This document shows positions 7,970 through 17,259 of a stretch of 64,000 bases of DNA, piece after piece. Source of the DNA: Hyphomicrobiales bacterium (GTDB taxonomy: Bacteria; Pseudomonadota; Alphaproteobacteria; Rhizobiales; Rhizobiaceae); assembly GCA_900472605.1 (NCBI GenBank), contig UCJD01000008.1:16529-80528 (forward strand), read 5' to 3'. Under the pieces are notes generated by a model. It ran no database searches. It was not told the origin of the DNA and saw nothing but the letters and a program-made list of their open reading frames with translations. The number at the start of each line of letters is the position of its first letter. Position 1 is the first letter of the stretch. The position numbers and the translations under genes were made by a program.

Positions 7970-9505
7970 ATGAACATGCAAGTTGCCGCCCAGCAGCCGC
8001 TGGTGACCGATCCCCGTCGCCGGCTCATTCTCTTCCTGTTTCTGATGACGGCTATGTTCATGGCCATGCTCGACAACCAGATCGTGGCAACGGCGCTGCC
8101 GACGATCGTCGGCGAGTTCGGGCATCTCGAGCGGTTCAGTTGGGTCGGTTCGGCTTATTTGCTGGCTGTCAGCGCGGTGATGCCGCTCTACGGCAAGCTC
8201 GGCGATCTCTTCGGTCGCAAATATGTAATGATGGCTGCGATCCTGATCTTCACCATGGGATCGGCGGTTTGCGGGCTGGCGGTGTCGATGAACACGCTGA
8301 TCGCCGCCCGCCTGCTGCAGGGGCTGGGTGGCGGCGGGATCATGGTGTCGATCTTTGCCGTAACAGCTGACCTGTTCGAGCCGCGCGAGCGGGCAAAATA
8401 CCAGAGCTATGTCAGCCTGGTGCTGATGGCGTCGGGCGCTATCGGGCCGGTGCTTGGTGGCACGATGAGCGATCTGTTCGGCTGGCGTTCGATCTTCCTC
8501 GTCAATATTCCGATCGGCGCGGTCGTGCTCGGCGGCCTGATCTTCATGCTTCCCTATCGCAAGCCGAACCGGCGGCCTACGATCGACTATGCAGGTGCCA
8601 TCCTGCTGGCACTGACGACGACAAGCATCGTGCTCGCCGCCGATGGCGCGCAGGTATTCGGTTCGCTCTTGGCACCCCAGAACCTGGCGATCATCGCGGC
8701 CGGTGTCGTCTGCCTCGCCTTGTGGATATTCGTCGAGCGCCGGGCAGCCGAGCCGATCATTCCACTGTCGTTGTTTCGCAATTCGACGTTCAGCCTGCTT
8801 CTGATCATGTCGATCATGAGCGGTGGCATCGCCATAGGCATGGTGAACTACTTCGCGCTCTTCCTGCAGACCACGACCGGGCTTTCGCCTTCCGGCGCCG
8901 GCCTGTTCTTCATCTTTCTCACCGGCGGCCTGATGTGCGGGTCGATCTCGGCAGGTCGGGTGATTTCCGCAACGGGACGCTACAAGCCTTTCGCCGTCGC
9001 CAGCCTCAGCTGCAATGCGCTTGCCTTCGCGCTGCTGTCGCAGTTTCACGCCGGCACGCCGATCGTGCTGATTGGCCTCGTCATGACCTTGCAGGGCGTG
9101 GGCATCGGCCTCGCGCAGCAGGTTCCGATCATCGGCGTTCAGAATGCAGCGCCGGTAAGGGATATCGGTGCTGCGACCGGCTCGGTCACCTTGTCGCGCA
9201 TGGGCGGCGCGTCGATCGCGATCTCGATCTACGGCGCAATCATCGGCTCGCAGCTTGCACGCGTCGGTTCCTCGATCCCCGGCGTGGCGAATATCGAACA
9301 GCTGACGCCAAAGATGCTGGCCGCCTTGCCGGAGGCCGCGCGCCACGCGGTTGCCGAGGCCTATGCCAACGCCTTCGTGCCACTGTTCATGACCTCCTGC
9401 GGCATCGCACTGATCGGGCTGGTTGCGGCGCTCATGCTGAAACCGGTGCAATTGCCACGCACCGGTGGCACGCCCGCAAAAGCGGCGGCCGAGGCTGCCG
9501 AATAG
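7970..9505 (+). CDS. MFS drug-efflux transporter, DHA2 (EmrB/QacA) type
   Basis: 511 residues with about 14 hydrophobic segments, the count of DHA2 drug:proton antiporters. The first helix has MFMAMLDNQIVATALPTIV (motif D1, Asp in helix 1), the loop after helix 2 has GKLGDLFGRKYV (motif A), and helix 5 carries motif C-like GAIGPVLGG. Such pumps export hydrophobic drugs or toxic acids across the inner membrane. No EmrA partner is adjacent. The ATG at 7970 (MNMQVAAQQP) is preceded by a weak GAGAG. The adjacent divergent MarR protein is the probable repressor. Confidence 0.9.
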   Translation: MNMQVAAQQPLVTDPRRRLILFLFLMTAMFMAMLDNQIVATALPTIVGEFGHLERFSWVGSAYLLAVSAVMPLYGKLGDLFGRKYVMMAAILIFTMGSAVCGLAVSMNTLIAARLLQGLGGGGIMVSIFAVTADLFEPRERAKYQSYVSLVLMASGAIGPVLGGTMSDLFGWRSIFLVNIPIGAVVLGGLIFMLPYRKPNRRPTIDYAGAILLALTTTSIVLAADGAQVFGSLLAPQNLAIIAAGVVCLALWIFVERRAAEPIIPLSLFRNSTFSLLLIMSIMSGGIAIGMVNYFALFLQTTTGLSPSGAGLFFIFLTGGLMCGSISAGRVISATGRYKPFAVASLSCNALAFALLSQFHAGTPIVLIGLVMTLQGVGIGLAQQVPIIGVQNAAPVRDIGAATGSVTLSRMGGASIAISIYGAIIGSQLARVGSSIPGVANIEQLTPKMLAALPEAARHAVAEAYANAFVPLFMTSCGIALIGLVAALMLKPVQLPRTGGTPAKAAAEAAE

Positions 9506-9567
9506 CCAACGAACTGGCCGACGTCTGCTCTTGCCAGACGCCGGCTACGGATATACATCTTGCGACG

Positions 9568-9667
9568 CTCTAACGGGGTGCCTCGTATCTTCAGGATGCT
9601 TGGCTGAGAGGCTTGCGAAAGCCAACCCGCGGAACCTGATCCGGCTAACACCGGCGGAGGGATTAGA
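9568..9667 (+). promoter_or_regulatory. TPP riboswitch (THI element)
   Basis: The THI-box blocks occur in order: ACGGGGTGCC (P1/P2 side), GGCTGAGAGGCTT with a short P3 stem GGCTT-GCGA-AAGCC, AACCCGCGGAACCTGATC, then CCGGCTAACACCGGCG and AGGGATTAGA. These are the thiamine-pyrophosphate-binding core. It lies 57 bp before thiB and should switch off thiBPQ when TPP is high. Confidence 0.97.
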
Positions 9668-9724
9668 CGCGTGACACCAGGCACCGCCCTTTTCCCCTTC
9701 AATTGAACCTAGAGGAGAGGTGTC

Positions 9725-10741
9725 ATGACCCATTTCAAGACCTATGCGCTTGGCGCTGCCATTCTATTCGGAGGCTTTTCGGCAACGGCCGCGCTGGCCG
9801 CCGACAAGGCGCTCACAATCTACACTTATGAGAGCTTTACATCCGAGTGGGGCCCCGGCCCCAAGGTGAAGGCGGCGTTCGAGAAGACCTGCGGCTGCAC
9901 GGTCAACTTCGTCAGCGTCGCCGATGGCGTGGCGCTGTTGTCGCGTCTGAAGCTTGAGGGATCGAGCACCAAGGCCGATGTCGTGCTCGGCCTCGATACC
10001 AATCTGATCACCGAAGCCAAGGCGACCGGGCTGTTCGATGCCAGCGGCGTCGATACCAGCGCGCTGAAGGTCCCCGGGGACTTCAAGGACAATGTCTTCG
10101 TGCCTTATGACTACGGCCATTTTGCCGTGATTTACGACACGCAGACGATCAAGACGCCGCCGACGAGCCTGAAGGAGCTGGTCGACGGCGATCCCGCGCA
10201 GAAGATCGTCATCGAGGATCCCCGCACCTCGACGCCGGGCCTCGGACTGCTCTTGTGGGTGAAGTCGGTCTATGGCGACCAGGCGCCGGAAGCCTGGGCG
10301 AAGCTCAAGAAGCGCGTGCTGACGGTGACGCCCGGCTGGTCGGAGGCTTATGGCCTGTTCACCAAGGGCGAGGCGCCGATGGTGCTCTCCTATACGACGT
10401 CGCCCGCCTATCACATGGTTTCGGAAAACACGGATCGTTACCAGGCAGCCGCCTTCTCCGAGGGGCACTATATCCAGATCGAGGTCGCCGGTTTGCTGAA
10501 GAGCGCGCCGGACAAGGCGCTGGCCCGGGACTTCCTGAAATTCATGGTCACCCCTGGCTTCCAGGACACGATCCCGACCAACAACTGGATGATGCCGGTG
10601 TCGGCAACCTCCGCACCGCTGCCGGATGCTTTCGGCAAGCTCGTCAATCCGTCGAAGACCTTCCTGATGAGTTCGGATGAGGTTGCCAAGAACCGCAAGG
10701 CCTGGATCGACGAGTGGCTGGCCGCCATGAGCATGAATTGA
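9725..10741 (+). CDS. thiB: Thiamine ABC transporter, periplasmic binding protein
   Basis: 338 residues with a signal peptide ending ALA-AD near residue 26. The mature start [11 protein letters not shown] is typical of ThiB, and the protein is of the usual length (about 330). It captures thiamine and TPP in the periplasm and passes them to ThiPQ. AGAGGAG lies eight bases before the ATG at 9725. First gene of the TPP-riboswitch operon; 13 bp to thiP. The C-terminus carries the odd sequence MSMN, produced by a short tandem duplication that continues across the stop codon. Confidence 0.95.
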   Translation: MTHFKTYALGAAILFGGFSATAALAADKALTIYTYESFTSEWGPGPKVKAAFEKTCGCTVNFVSVADGVALLSRLKLEGSSTKADVVLGLDTNLITEAKATGLFDASGVDTSALKVPGDFKDNVFVPYDYGHFAVIYDTQTIKTPPTSLKELVDGDPAQKIVIEDPRTSTPGLGLLLWVKSVYGDQAPEAWAKLKKRVLTVTPGWSEAYGLFTKGEAPMVLSYTTSPAYHMVSENTDRYQAAAFSEGHYIQIEVAGLLKSAPDKALARDFLKFMVTPGFQDTIPTNNWMMPVSATSAPLPDAFGKLVNPSKTFLMSSDEVAKNRKAWIDEWLAAMSMN

Positions 10742-10756
10742 TGAGCATGAACTGAT
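10729..10756 (+). repeat. 14-bp tandem duplication at the thiB stop / thiP start
   Basis: GAGCATGAATTGAT (10729-10742) is followed directly by GAGCATGAACTGAT (10743-10756), 13 of 14 bases identical. The first copy contains the thiB stop codon and the second runs into the thiP ATG. Confidence 0.85.
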
Positions 10757-12389
10757 GCTTCTCGCGCCGTCCGAAACACGATATGCGCTGGCCGGCGGGG
10801 CGCTCAGCCTCGCCGCCATCATTGTCTTCGTCACGGTCGCGACACTGTCCCTGCTGATCTCCACCGACGGCATGCCTGTCGGATCGATCCTTTCCGATCC
10901 ATACATCCTGCGCGTCCTGCGCTTCACGCTTCTACAGGCGGCGTTATCAACGCTGCTGTCCGTGCTGTTCGCCATTCCTGTTGCGCGGGCGCTGGCGCGG
11001 CAGCCGCGATTTATCGGTCGCATCTGGATCATTAGGCTGATGGCGGTGCCGATGGGGCTGCCGGTGCTGATCGGAGCCCTCGGCCTGATCGGCATCTGGG
11101 GCCGGCAGGGCGTCGTCAACACGATGCTGTCATGGACGGGCATCGATCAACCCGTCAGCATCTATGGCCTGTCGGGCATTCTGCTGGCGCATGTGTTCTT
11201 CAATCTGCCGCTTGCCTGCCGGCTGATGCTGGCGGCGCTGGAGCGGGTGCCGGGCGAATATTGGCTGGTGGCGAGCGGCCTCGGCATGCGGCCGGGTGCC
11301 GTCTTCCGCTTCATCGAGTGGCCGGTGCTGCGCTCGGTCATACCTGGCGTTGCCGGGCTGATCTTCATGCTCTGCGCCACCAGCTTCACGCTAGTGCTGA
11401 TGCTCGGCGGTGGCCCGGCCGCGACCACGATCGAGGTGGCGATCTACCAGTCGCTGCGGTTCGATTTCGATCCCGGTCGCGCGGTGGGTCTCTCCCTGCT
11501 GCAAATCGCGTTGACGGCCGTGGTGCTCCGGATTCTCTCGCTGCTGCCGGCATCAGGAGATGCAGGGCTGACTGCCGGTCGAACGATCCGGCGGCCGGAC
11601 GGCACGCTGTTGGGTGCGTGGATCGCCGATCGCGTGCTTCTGGCGCTGGCGGTGCTCTTTCTCGGCCTGCCGCTGGTCTTTATCGTCATCGCGGGGCTGC
11701 GGGCCGATCTGGTGAAGCTCGTGGGCGAAGCGATCTTCTGGCGCGCGCTTGCCACCAGCGGTGTGATGGCGCTGTCGTCGGCCCTGCTGTCGCTTGCCCT
11801 GTCGATGCCGCTCGTGCGCGCCCGCCATACGCTTTCGCTCGAGCGCGGCGCGCGGCACGGTGCGCGGCCCTTCTTTGCCGCCATGGGCGCCGCGTCGTCG
11901 CTCGTGCTGCTCTTCCCGCCCATCGTTCTCGCCACGGGTTGGTTTCTGGCGGCGCGCGGTGTCGGCGATGTCAATATCGTGGCGCCGGTGCTCGTCGTCG
12001 CCATCAATGCGCTGATGGCGATGCCCTTCGTCGTCAGAGTGCTGGAGCCGGCCTACGCCATTCACCAGCGCCGCACGCAACGGCTGAGCGCCAGCCTCGG
12101 CATCTCCGGTTTCGCCAAGCTGCGCCTGATCTCGTGGCCCGACCTGCGCAAGCCGGTGCTGACGGCGCTGTCCTTTGCGATGGCACTGTCGTTGGGCGAT
12201 CTCGGCGCGGTGGCGCTGTTCGGCTCGGATAGCTTCGTGACGCTGCCGTGGCTGGTCTATTCCAGTCTCGGCAGTTATCGCACCAATGATGCGGATGGGC
12301 TGGCGCTGATCCTCGGCGTGATCTGCCTGCTGCTGACGATTTCGGGCACGATGGGTGAGCCGAAGCGGGAGGCTCTATCGCATGACTGA
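10755..12389 (+). CDS. thiP: Thiamine ABC transporter, permease
   Basis: 544 residues, a double-length permease with about 12 membrane segments and two copies of the binding-protein-dependent transport domain. EAA-loop-like motifs are seen near residue 170 (VASGLGMRPGAVFRFIEWP) and near residue 450 (SASLGISGFAKLRLISWP); these couple to the ATPase ThiQ. The length matches ThiP of enteric bacteria. The ribosome site is poor, so translation may be coupled to thiB, 13 bp upstream. The last eight bases overlap thiQ. Confidence 0.94.
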   Translation: MLLAPSETRYALAGGALSLAAIIVFVTVATLSLLISTDGMPVGSILSDPYILRVLRFTLLQAALSTLLSVLFAIPVARALARQPRFIGRIWIIRLMAVPMGLPVLIGALGLIGIWGRQGVVNTMLSWTGIDQPVSIYGLSGILLAHVFFNLPLACRLMLAALERVPGEYWLVASGLGMRPGAVFRFIEWPVLRSVIPGVAGLIFMLCATSFTLVLMLGGGPAATTIEVAIYQSLRFDFDPGRAVGLSLLQIALTAVVLRILSLLPASGDAGLTAGRTIRRPDGTLLGAWIADRVLLALAVLFLGLPLVFIVIAGLRADLVKLVGEAIFWRALATSGVMALSSALLSLALSMPLVRARHTLSLERGARHGARPFFAAMGAASSLVLLFPPIVLATGWFLAARGVGDVNIVAPVLVVAINALMAMPFVVRVLEPAYAIHQRRTQRLSASLGISGFAKLRLISWPDLRKPVLTALSFAMALSLGDLGAVALFGSDSFVTLPWLVYSSLGSYRTNDADGLALILGVICLLLTISGTMGEPKREALSHD

Positions 12390-13098
12390 TGCCATCGAGA
12401 TGCGGGATGTGAGACTGCGGCTTGGCCAGAATGCCTTTCTGTTCGATTGCGCGCTTCCAGAAGGCGCCGTCATCGGCGTCACCGGTGCATCGGGCGCCGG
12501 GAAATCGACTTTCCTCAATCTGCTGGCCGGTTTCGATACGGCGGATGAAGGGCAGATCCTGTTTCATGGAAAAGATATCGGTCACCAGCATCCGGCCGAA
12601 CGTCCCGTGTCGCTGGTGTTTCAGGACAACAACCTCTTTGCGCATCTCGACGTCTTCACCAATATCGGGCTCGGCATCCATCCGGCGCTGAAACTCGGCG
12701 ACGCCGATCGTCGCGCCATCATATCGGCGCTTGCCAAAGTCGGCCTGTCAGGCTTCGAAAAGCGGATGCCGGCCACGCTTTCGGGTGGCGAGCGGCAGAG
12801 GGTGGCGTTTGCCCGGGCTTTGGTGCGTGAACGCCCGATCCTGCTGCTCGACGAGCCCTTCGCCGCGCTTGATCCAAGCCTGCGCCGCGACATGGCGGCG
12901 CTGCTTTTGGCCATGCACCGCGACAGCGGCAACACGATCGTGATCGTGTCGCACGATGCTGACGAAATCAGGCGGATTGCCGACCATGCGATTTTCATCG
13001 ATCAGGGCAGGGTCGCGGTGGCGGCGCCGATCGATCGGTTTTCGACTGGCGAGGACAATCCCGCGCTGCGGCAATTTCTGCGGATCGACGAATCTTAA
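12382..13098 (+). CDS. thiQ: Thiamine ABC transporter, ATPase subunit
   Basis: 238 residues from the ATG at 12382, which overlaps the thiP stop by eight bases (ATGACTGA). It has Walker A GASGAGKST, a Q-loop, signature LSGGERQRVAFARA, Walker B ILLLDEPFAALD and the switch His in VSHDAD. The length is as for ThiQ. It drives thiamine and TPP uptake through ThiP. No terminator with a T-run is obvious after the stop; a 241-bp spacer follows. Confidence 0.95.
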   Translation: MTDAIEMRDVRLRLGQNAFLFDCALPEGAVIGVTGASGAGKSTFLNLLAGFDTADEGQILFHGKDIGHQHPAERPVSLVFQDNNLFAHLDVFTNIGLGIHPALKLGDADRRAIISALAKVGLSGFEKRMPATLSGGERQRVAFARALVRERPILLLDEPFAALDPSLRRDMAALLLAMHRDSGNTIVIVSHDADEIRRIADHAIFIDQGRVAVAAPIDRFSTGEDNPALRQFLRIDES

Positions 13099-13339
13099 CA
13101 AGACAACGGCACTTTCGCCATAATTTGCGGCGACCCAGAGAACTCCTTAACCACGTTAGGCTTGCTAAAGTATAAAGCCGCCATATTTAGGCAAAGTCTC
13201 GCTATGCAACCGATGCGGAAATCAGCTAAAGCAAAGGCTTGGGTCCTCGATTGTGCATTGCCGAAACGGGGGCATACGCCTGTTGAACCTTGATGAAGAC
13301 GACCGGGGCGCCATGACGGCGAGCCGGCCGAGAAGCGCG

Positions 13340-14884
13340 ATGACTCGGAGAGCCAGACTGGACCGCATGACGACGTGGAAACTGCCCGCGCCTTCCAGTG
13401 ATGTGTTCTTCGCAGCGTGCCGCTGGGCGCGACGGGCGTCGATCCTGTCCGCCTCCACCGTGGCGCTCTACGGTTGTCAGTCGGCGCTCGAACAATCCTA
13501 CCAGCCCAGTGTCGGCCCTTCGTCCAATCCGCAGATCGTCGACGAAGTGCAGAAGAACGATCCGCGTGCCGCCATGGGCGCGCGCGAGCATCCGCGCATC
13601 GTCGCGAGCTATGGCGGCGAATACAAGGACGCCAAGACCGAGCGGCTGGTGGCGCGCATTGCCGGCGCGCTGACGGCGGTTTCGGAAAATCCGAGCCAGT
13701 CCTACCGCATCACCATCCTGAATTCGCCCGCGATCAACGCGTTCGCGCTGCCCGGCGGCTATCTCTATGTTACGCGCGGGCTCCTGGCTCTTGCCAACGA
13801 CGCGTCGGAAGTGGCCGCCGTGCTGTCGCACGAAATGGGCCACGTCACCGCCAACCACGGCATCGAGCGGCAGAAGCGCGAAGAGGCGGAAGTGATCGCC
13901 AGCCGCGTCGTCGCAGAGGTGTTGTCGAGCGATATCGCCGGCAAGCAGGCGCTGGCGCGCGGCAAGCTGCGGCTTGCCGCCTTCTCGCGCCAGCAGGAAC
14001 TGCAGGCCGACGTCATCGGCGTACGAATGCTCGGCGAAGCCGGCTATGATCCTTATGCGGCCAGCCGCTTCCTCGATTCCATGGCCGGCTACAGCCGATT
14101 TATGTCGGTTGATCCAGATGCCGACCAGAGCCTGGACTTCCTGTCGAGCCATCCGAACTCGGCGCAGCGCATCGAGCTTGCGCGCGACCATGCCCGTGCC
14201 TTCGGCCAGGAGGGCAAGGTCGGCGATACAGGGCGCGGATACTATCTCGACGGCATCGATGGCCTGCTCTACGGAGATAGTCCGGAAGAGGGCTATGTTC
14301 GCGGCCAGACCTTCCTGCATGGCGGTCTCGGCATTCGCTTCGACGTGCCGCCGGACTTCAAGATCGACAACAAGGTCGAGGCCGTGATGGCGACCGGTCC
14401 CGGCGACATCGCCATCCGGTTCGACGGCGTGGCCGATAACCAGAACCAGTCGCTGACCAATTACATCTCGAGCGGCTGGGTGACCGGGCTCGATCCGTCG
14501 ACCATCCGGCAGATCACCGTCAACGGCATGGAAGCCGCAACCGCGCGGGCGAGTGCCGATCGCTGGGATTTCGACGTGACTGTCGTGCGCAACAATTCGC
14601 AGATATTCCGATTCCTCACGGCTGTGCCGAAGGGGAGCACTGCGCTGCAATCGACCGCCGATGTGCTGCGGTCCAGCTTCCGGCGCATGACGCCGGCCGA
14701 GGCCGCGTCGCTGAAGCCGCTCAGGGTTCGCGTGCTGACGGTGCAGCCGGGTGACAACATCACCACGCTCGCTGCGCGGATGATGGGAACGGATCGCAAG
14801 CTCGATCTGTTCAAGCTCATCAACGCCCTGCCAACCGGGGCCTCGGTTGCGCCCGGCGACCGCGTGAAAATCATCTCGGAATAA
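13340..14884 (+). CDS. M48-family zinc metalloprotease with C-terminal LysM domain (BepA/LoiP-like)
   Basis: About 514 residues. The zinc site HEMGH (in AVLSHEMGHVTANHG) is followed by the third ligand Glu in RQQELQADVIGVRML, as in Oma1/BepA peptidases. A C-terminal LysM-like segment (VLTVQPGDNITTLAARMMG) should bind peptidoglycan. The N-terminus has a positively charged stretch and a hydrophobic segment ending VALYGC, which may be a lipobox although Tyr at -2 is unusual. The start is uncertain: ATGs at 13313, 13340 and 13367 are all possible, none with a strong ribosome site. It probably acts in the periplasm on misfolded envelope proteins. Confidence 0.85.
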   Translation: MTRRARLDRMTTWKLPAPSSDVFFAACRWARRASILSASTVALYGCQSALEQSYQPSVGPSSNPQIVDEVQKNDPRAAMGAREHPRIVASYGGEYKDAKTERLVARIAGALTAVSENPSQSYRITILNSPAINAFALPGGYLYVTRGLLALANDASEVAAVLSHEMGHVTANHGIERQKREEAEVIASRVVAEVLSSDIAGKQALARGKLRLAAFSRQQELQADVIGVRMLGEAGYDPYAASRFLDSMAGYSRFMSVDPDADQSLDFLSSHPNSAQRIELARDHARAFGQEGKVGDTGRGYYLDGIDGLLYGDSPEEGYVRGQTFLHGGLGIRFDVPPDFKIDNKVEAVMATGPGDIAIRFDGVADNQNQSLTNYISSGWVTGLDPSTIRQITVNGMEAATARASADRWDFDVTVVRNNSQIFRFLTAVPKGSTALQSTADVLRSSFRRMTPAEAASLKPLRVRVLTVQPGDNITTLAARMMGTDRKLDLFKLINALPTGASVAPGDRVKIISE

Positions 14885-14909
14885 AAAGAGGCCCGGCTTT
14901 CGCCGGGCC
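14881..14909 (-). terminator. Hairpin terminator between the protease gene and rpoH2
   Basis: A perfect 8-bp stem GGCCCGGC (14890-14897) / GCCGGGCC (14902-14909) with a TTTC loop. On the minus strand it is followed by CTCTTTTTAT, so it is best placed to stop rpoH2 transcripts. On the plus strand the tail is only AATTAC, so it may serve the protease gene less well. Confidence 0.72.
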
Positions 14910-15048
14910 AATTACATCACTGGGGGGAGTAATCTCGGGGTGTCCTAAAGCGCATCACGATCTCTCAGATTCGCTCGTTGCGCTTCAGGTTCTTGCATTA
15001 CTGCATGTCGTCATCAAAAGCGTGCTTCACATGCTTACGCGACATGCT

Positions 15049-15909
15049 TTAATGCGTGGCCATGTATGGATCGGCGCTGACAAGCGCTGTCCTCAGCTTT
15101 TCCATGGCACGGCTTTCGATCTGGCGTACGCGTTCCTTGGAGATGCCAAGGTCGGCGCCGAGTTCTTCCAGCGTCGCGCCATCCTCGGCGAGGCGGCGGG
15201 CGCTGATGATCTTCATCTCGCGTTCGTTGAGATGGGTGAGCGCAGACGCCAGCCATACGCGACGACGTTCGCCGTCGATCATGTTTGTCACCTGTTCGTC
15301 GGGCAGCGGCTCGTTGCTGACGAGGAAATCCATCTTCTCGGCGCTGTCGGCGTCGCCCGATACGGACGGCGCCTGCAGCGAGGCGTCGTTGCCGGAAAGG
15401 CGTGCATCCATGGTCTGAACGTCGGAAAGGCTAACACCGAGCGCTGCGGCGATTTCCTGATGGATCGACTGCAGCGTCAGCTGCGTATCGCCCTTTGCCA
15501 GCTTGGCGCGCAAGCGGCGCAGATTGAAGAACAATGCCTTCTGCGCCGAGCTGGTGCCACCGCGGACGATCGACCAGTTGCGCAGGATGTAATCCTGGAT
15601 CGAGGCGCGGATCCACCAGCTTGCATAGGTGGAGAAGCGCACATCGCGCTCTGGCTCGAAACGGGCCGCGGCCTCCAGAAGGCCCACATAACCTTCCTGT
15701 ACGAGGTCGCTCATGGGAAGTCCGAAGTTGCGAAATTTCGCCGCCATCGAAATGACCAGGCGCATATGTGCCATTGCGATCTGGTTACGCGCTCCACGGT
15801 CGTCGTTGTGCTTCCAACGAACGGCGAGGTCATGTTCTTCCTCGCGGGCAAGATAGGGAGCCGCCATGGCGATCTTGATCATGCGCCGGTCTGCAGACAT
15901 GTTCTTCAT
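15049..15909 (-). CDS. rpoH2: RNA polymerase sigma-32 factor, RpoH2 type
   Basis: 286 residues, full length for sigma-32. Region 2 contains the RpoH-box-like stretch FRNFGLPMSDLVQEGYVGLLEAA and the core-binding WWIRASIQDYILRNWS; region 4 ends in LEELGADLGISKERVRQIESRA. The N-terminus (MKNMSADRRMIKIAMAAPYLAREEE) resembles rhizobial RpoH2 and not RpoH1. AGGAG lies seven bases before the ATG. RpoH2 in rhizobia belongs to the general stress cascade under EcfG-type sigma factors. The EcfG promoter at 16210-16234 agrees, though it implies a leader of nearly 300 nt. Confidence 0.92.
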   Translation of the reverse strand: MKNMSADRRMIKIAMAAPYLAREEEHDLAVRWKHNDDRGARNQIAMAHMRLVISMAAKFRNFGLPMSDLVQEGYVGLLEAAARFEPERDVRFSTYASWWIRASIQDYILRNWSIVRGGTSSAQKALFFNLRRLRAKLAKGDTQLTLQSIHQEIAAALGVSLSDVQTMDARLSGNDASLQAPSVSGDADSAEKMDFLVSNEPLPDEQVTNMIDGERRRVWLASALTHLNEREMKIISARRLAEDGATLEELGADLGISKERVRQIESRAMEKLRTALVSADPYMATH

Positions 15910-16052
15910 ATCGGTCTCCTGAGCTCAGGCTTTTAGCCCCGAAAAGGGCAAACAAGGCTTGCTTCCGGACAGTGCTGCCCGGATCAAATTCATGGCTTGA
16001 AGATATGAAGGCCTCGAACTCTGGACGTCTCAGAAAGAGGCCCTAGTTACTG

Positions 16053-16151
16053 TTATGTGCTGGTTACGCCGCGATCGCAGGCCGTTTTCTTCACGTTGCC
16101 AAATCGGCAATTTGTGGAAGGCATGATCCGCTCCTCGTCGCATCCTGACAT
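16053..16151 (-). CDS. Possible small ORF in the rpoH2 leader
   Basis: A 32-codon frame lies inside the long rpoH2 leader. Two in-frame ATGs each have a ribosome site: GGAGG ten bases before 16151, and GAGGAG seven bases before 16124, which would give 23 residues. The product would be Cys- and Lys-containing (contains STNCRFGNVKKTACDRG) with no membrane segment. I cannot assign it to a family. It could be a real stress peptide, a leader peptide that tunes rpoH2, or chance. Confidence 0.3.
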   Translation of the reverse strand: MSGCDEERIMPSTNCRFGNVKKTACDRGVTST

Positions 16152-16209
16152 GAAAACCGGACCTCCAGCGAAATTGCTTTCTCCCGGAAGTCCGTGGTGA
16201 CAGTGTGTA

Positions 16210-16234
16210 AACGCGCGACTATGGAAAAGGTTCC
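16210..16234 (-). promoter_or_regulatory. EcfG (RpoE2-type) promoter of rpoH2
   Basis: On the minus strand GGAAC (16230-16234) and CGTT (16210-16213) are separated by exactly 16 nt, the consensus for the alphaproteobacterial general stress sigma factor. It directly follows the carD terminator and points toward rpoH2; the predicted start is near 16200. Confidence 0.8.
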
Positions 16235-16237
16235 AAT

Positions 16238-16268
16238 AAAAAAACCCGGCACGATGGCCGGGTTTTTT
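16238..16268 (-). terminator. Rho-independent terminator of carD
   Basis: Stem CCCGGC (16245-16250) / GCCGGG (16257-16262) flanked by a 7-nt A-run and a 6-nt T-run, so it can work in both directions. It lies 21 bp after the carD stop codon. Confidence 0.92.
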
Positions 16269-16288
16269 GATGGGAAGAAAGCCTGAAA

Positions 16289-16864
16289 TCAGGCTGCTTC
16301 TTCTTCCTCTGCTTCGTCTTCTTCCACGGCCTTACCGCGCTTCGGACCCTTGTTCAGGTTCGTCTCGACGAGGCGGACGGCTTCCGTTTCCGAAAGCTTG
16401 TTGACGGCGGCGATTTCGCGCGCCATGCGGTCAAGCGCTGCTTCGTAAAGCTGGCGTTCGGAATAGGACTGTTCCGGCTGGTTTTCGGCACGATAGAGAT
16501 CGCGAACGACTTCAGCGATCGAGATCAGGTCGCCGGAGTTGATCTTTGCATCGTATTCCTGCGCGCGACGGGACCACATGGTGCGCTTGACGCGCGCCTT
16601 GCCCTGCACGACCTTCAAAGCACGCTCGACGAAATCCGTCTCGGAAAGCTTGCGCATGCCAATGCTCATGGCCTTTGCGACCGGCACTTTCAGGCGCATC
16701 TTGTCCTTCTCGAAATCGATTACGAAAAGTTCGAGCTTCATCCCGGCAACTTCTTGCTCTTCGATGGCGGTGATGGTACCGACGCCATGAGCGGGGTATA
16801 CGATCGATTCACCGGTCTTGAAACCATGGCGGGCTGCTGAAGGCTTTTTCTGCTGGATCGTCAT
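16289..16864 (-). CDS. carD: CarD/CdnL-family transcription regulator
   Basis: About 191 residues from the ATG at 16864. The N-terminal Tudor-like RNA-polymerase-interaction domain carries GESIVYPAHGVGTITAIEE; the C-terminal helical DNA-binding domain includes KRTMWSRRAQEYDAKINSGD and the Trp that wedges into the promoter bubble edge. The tail is highly acidic (EEDEAEEEEAA). CarD proteins stabilise open complexes, notably at rRNA promoters. A TTG at 16873 is an alternative start: GGGAG lies four bases before it but 13 before the ATG. I favour the ATG because the residues before it add nothing to the family core. Confidence 0.93.
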   Translation of the reverse strand: MTIQQKKPSAARHGFKTGESIVYPAHGVGTITAIEEQEVAGMKLELFVIDFEKDKMRLKVPVAKAMSIGMRKLSETDFVERALKVVQGKARVKRTMWSRRAQEYDAKINSGDLISIAEVVRDLYRAENQPEQSYSERQLYEAALDRMAREIAAVNKLSETEAVRLVETNLNKGPKRGKAVEEDEAEEEEAA

Positions 16865-17259
16865 TCTTGTCAAAAACTCCCTGTTACGCTTCCGGCCGAA
16901 GCCGGAGCCGGGTCAGTCAGGCCCGGATGAGACGGTCGGATCCGTCGGGTGACTTTACTTCTGGTCCCACCGGGAAGAAGCAAGCATATTCAGACACGCA
17001 ATCTTGGGGCGTGACAGCTCAAGATCATGATATGTCACGGAAATCGCGCTTGGATTTGTTTGCTTTCGTGGTGGTTTGGGGCATCCTTGATGCCGCAAAA
17101 GGAACAGTGTGTGAAAGTTACCACAAAAATATGAGGAAATCAATAATTTACTGCGTATGAGTCATGCGGGCAACACATGTCGCCCCCATAAGTCACGCAT
17201 ATCCGCCACGAGATTGGGCAGATTCCGGCCCCGTCTCAGACTATAGTATCATCGGGCGA
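16865..17259. other. Non-coding spacer between carD and fdxA
   Basis: About 395 bp with no convincing gene on either strand. It is more AT-rich than the surroundings at 17090-17160 and must hold the carD promoter on the minus strand. A short inverted repeat (17168-17174 with 17179-17185) lies about 75 bp after the fdxA stop but lacks a T-run. Confidence 0.5.

Noticed and set aside
7919..9451. 510-codon open frame antisense to the MFS transporter
   Set aside because: His/Arg/Gln-rich translation, no motif and no ribosome site; the plus-strand frame has clear DHA2 motifs.
13226..14911. 561-codon frame antisense to the M48 protease
   Set aside because: Shadow frame; no domain, while HEMGH and LysM are in the plus-strand frame.
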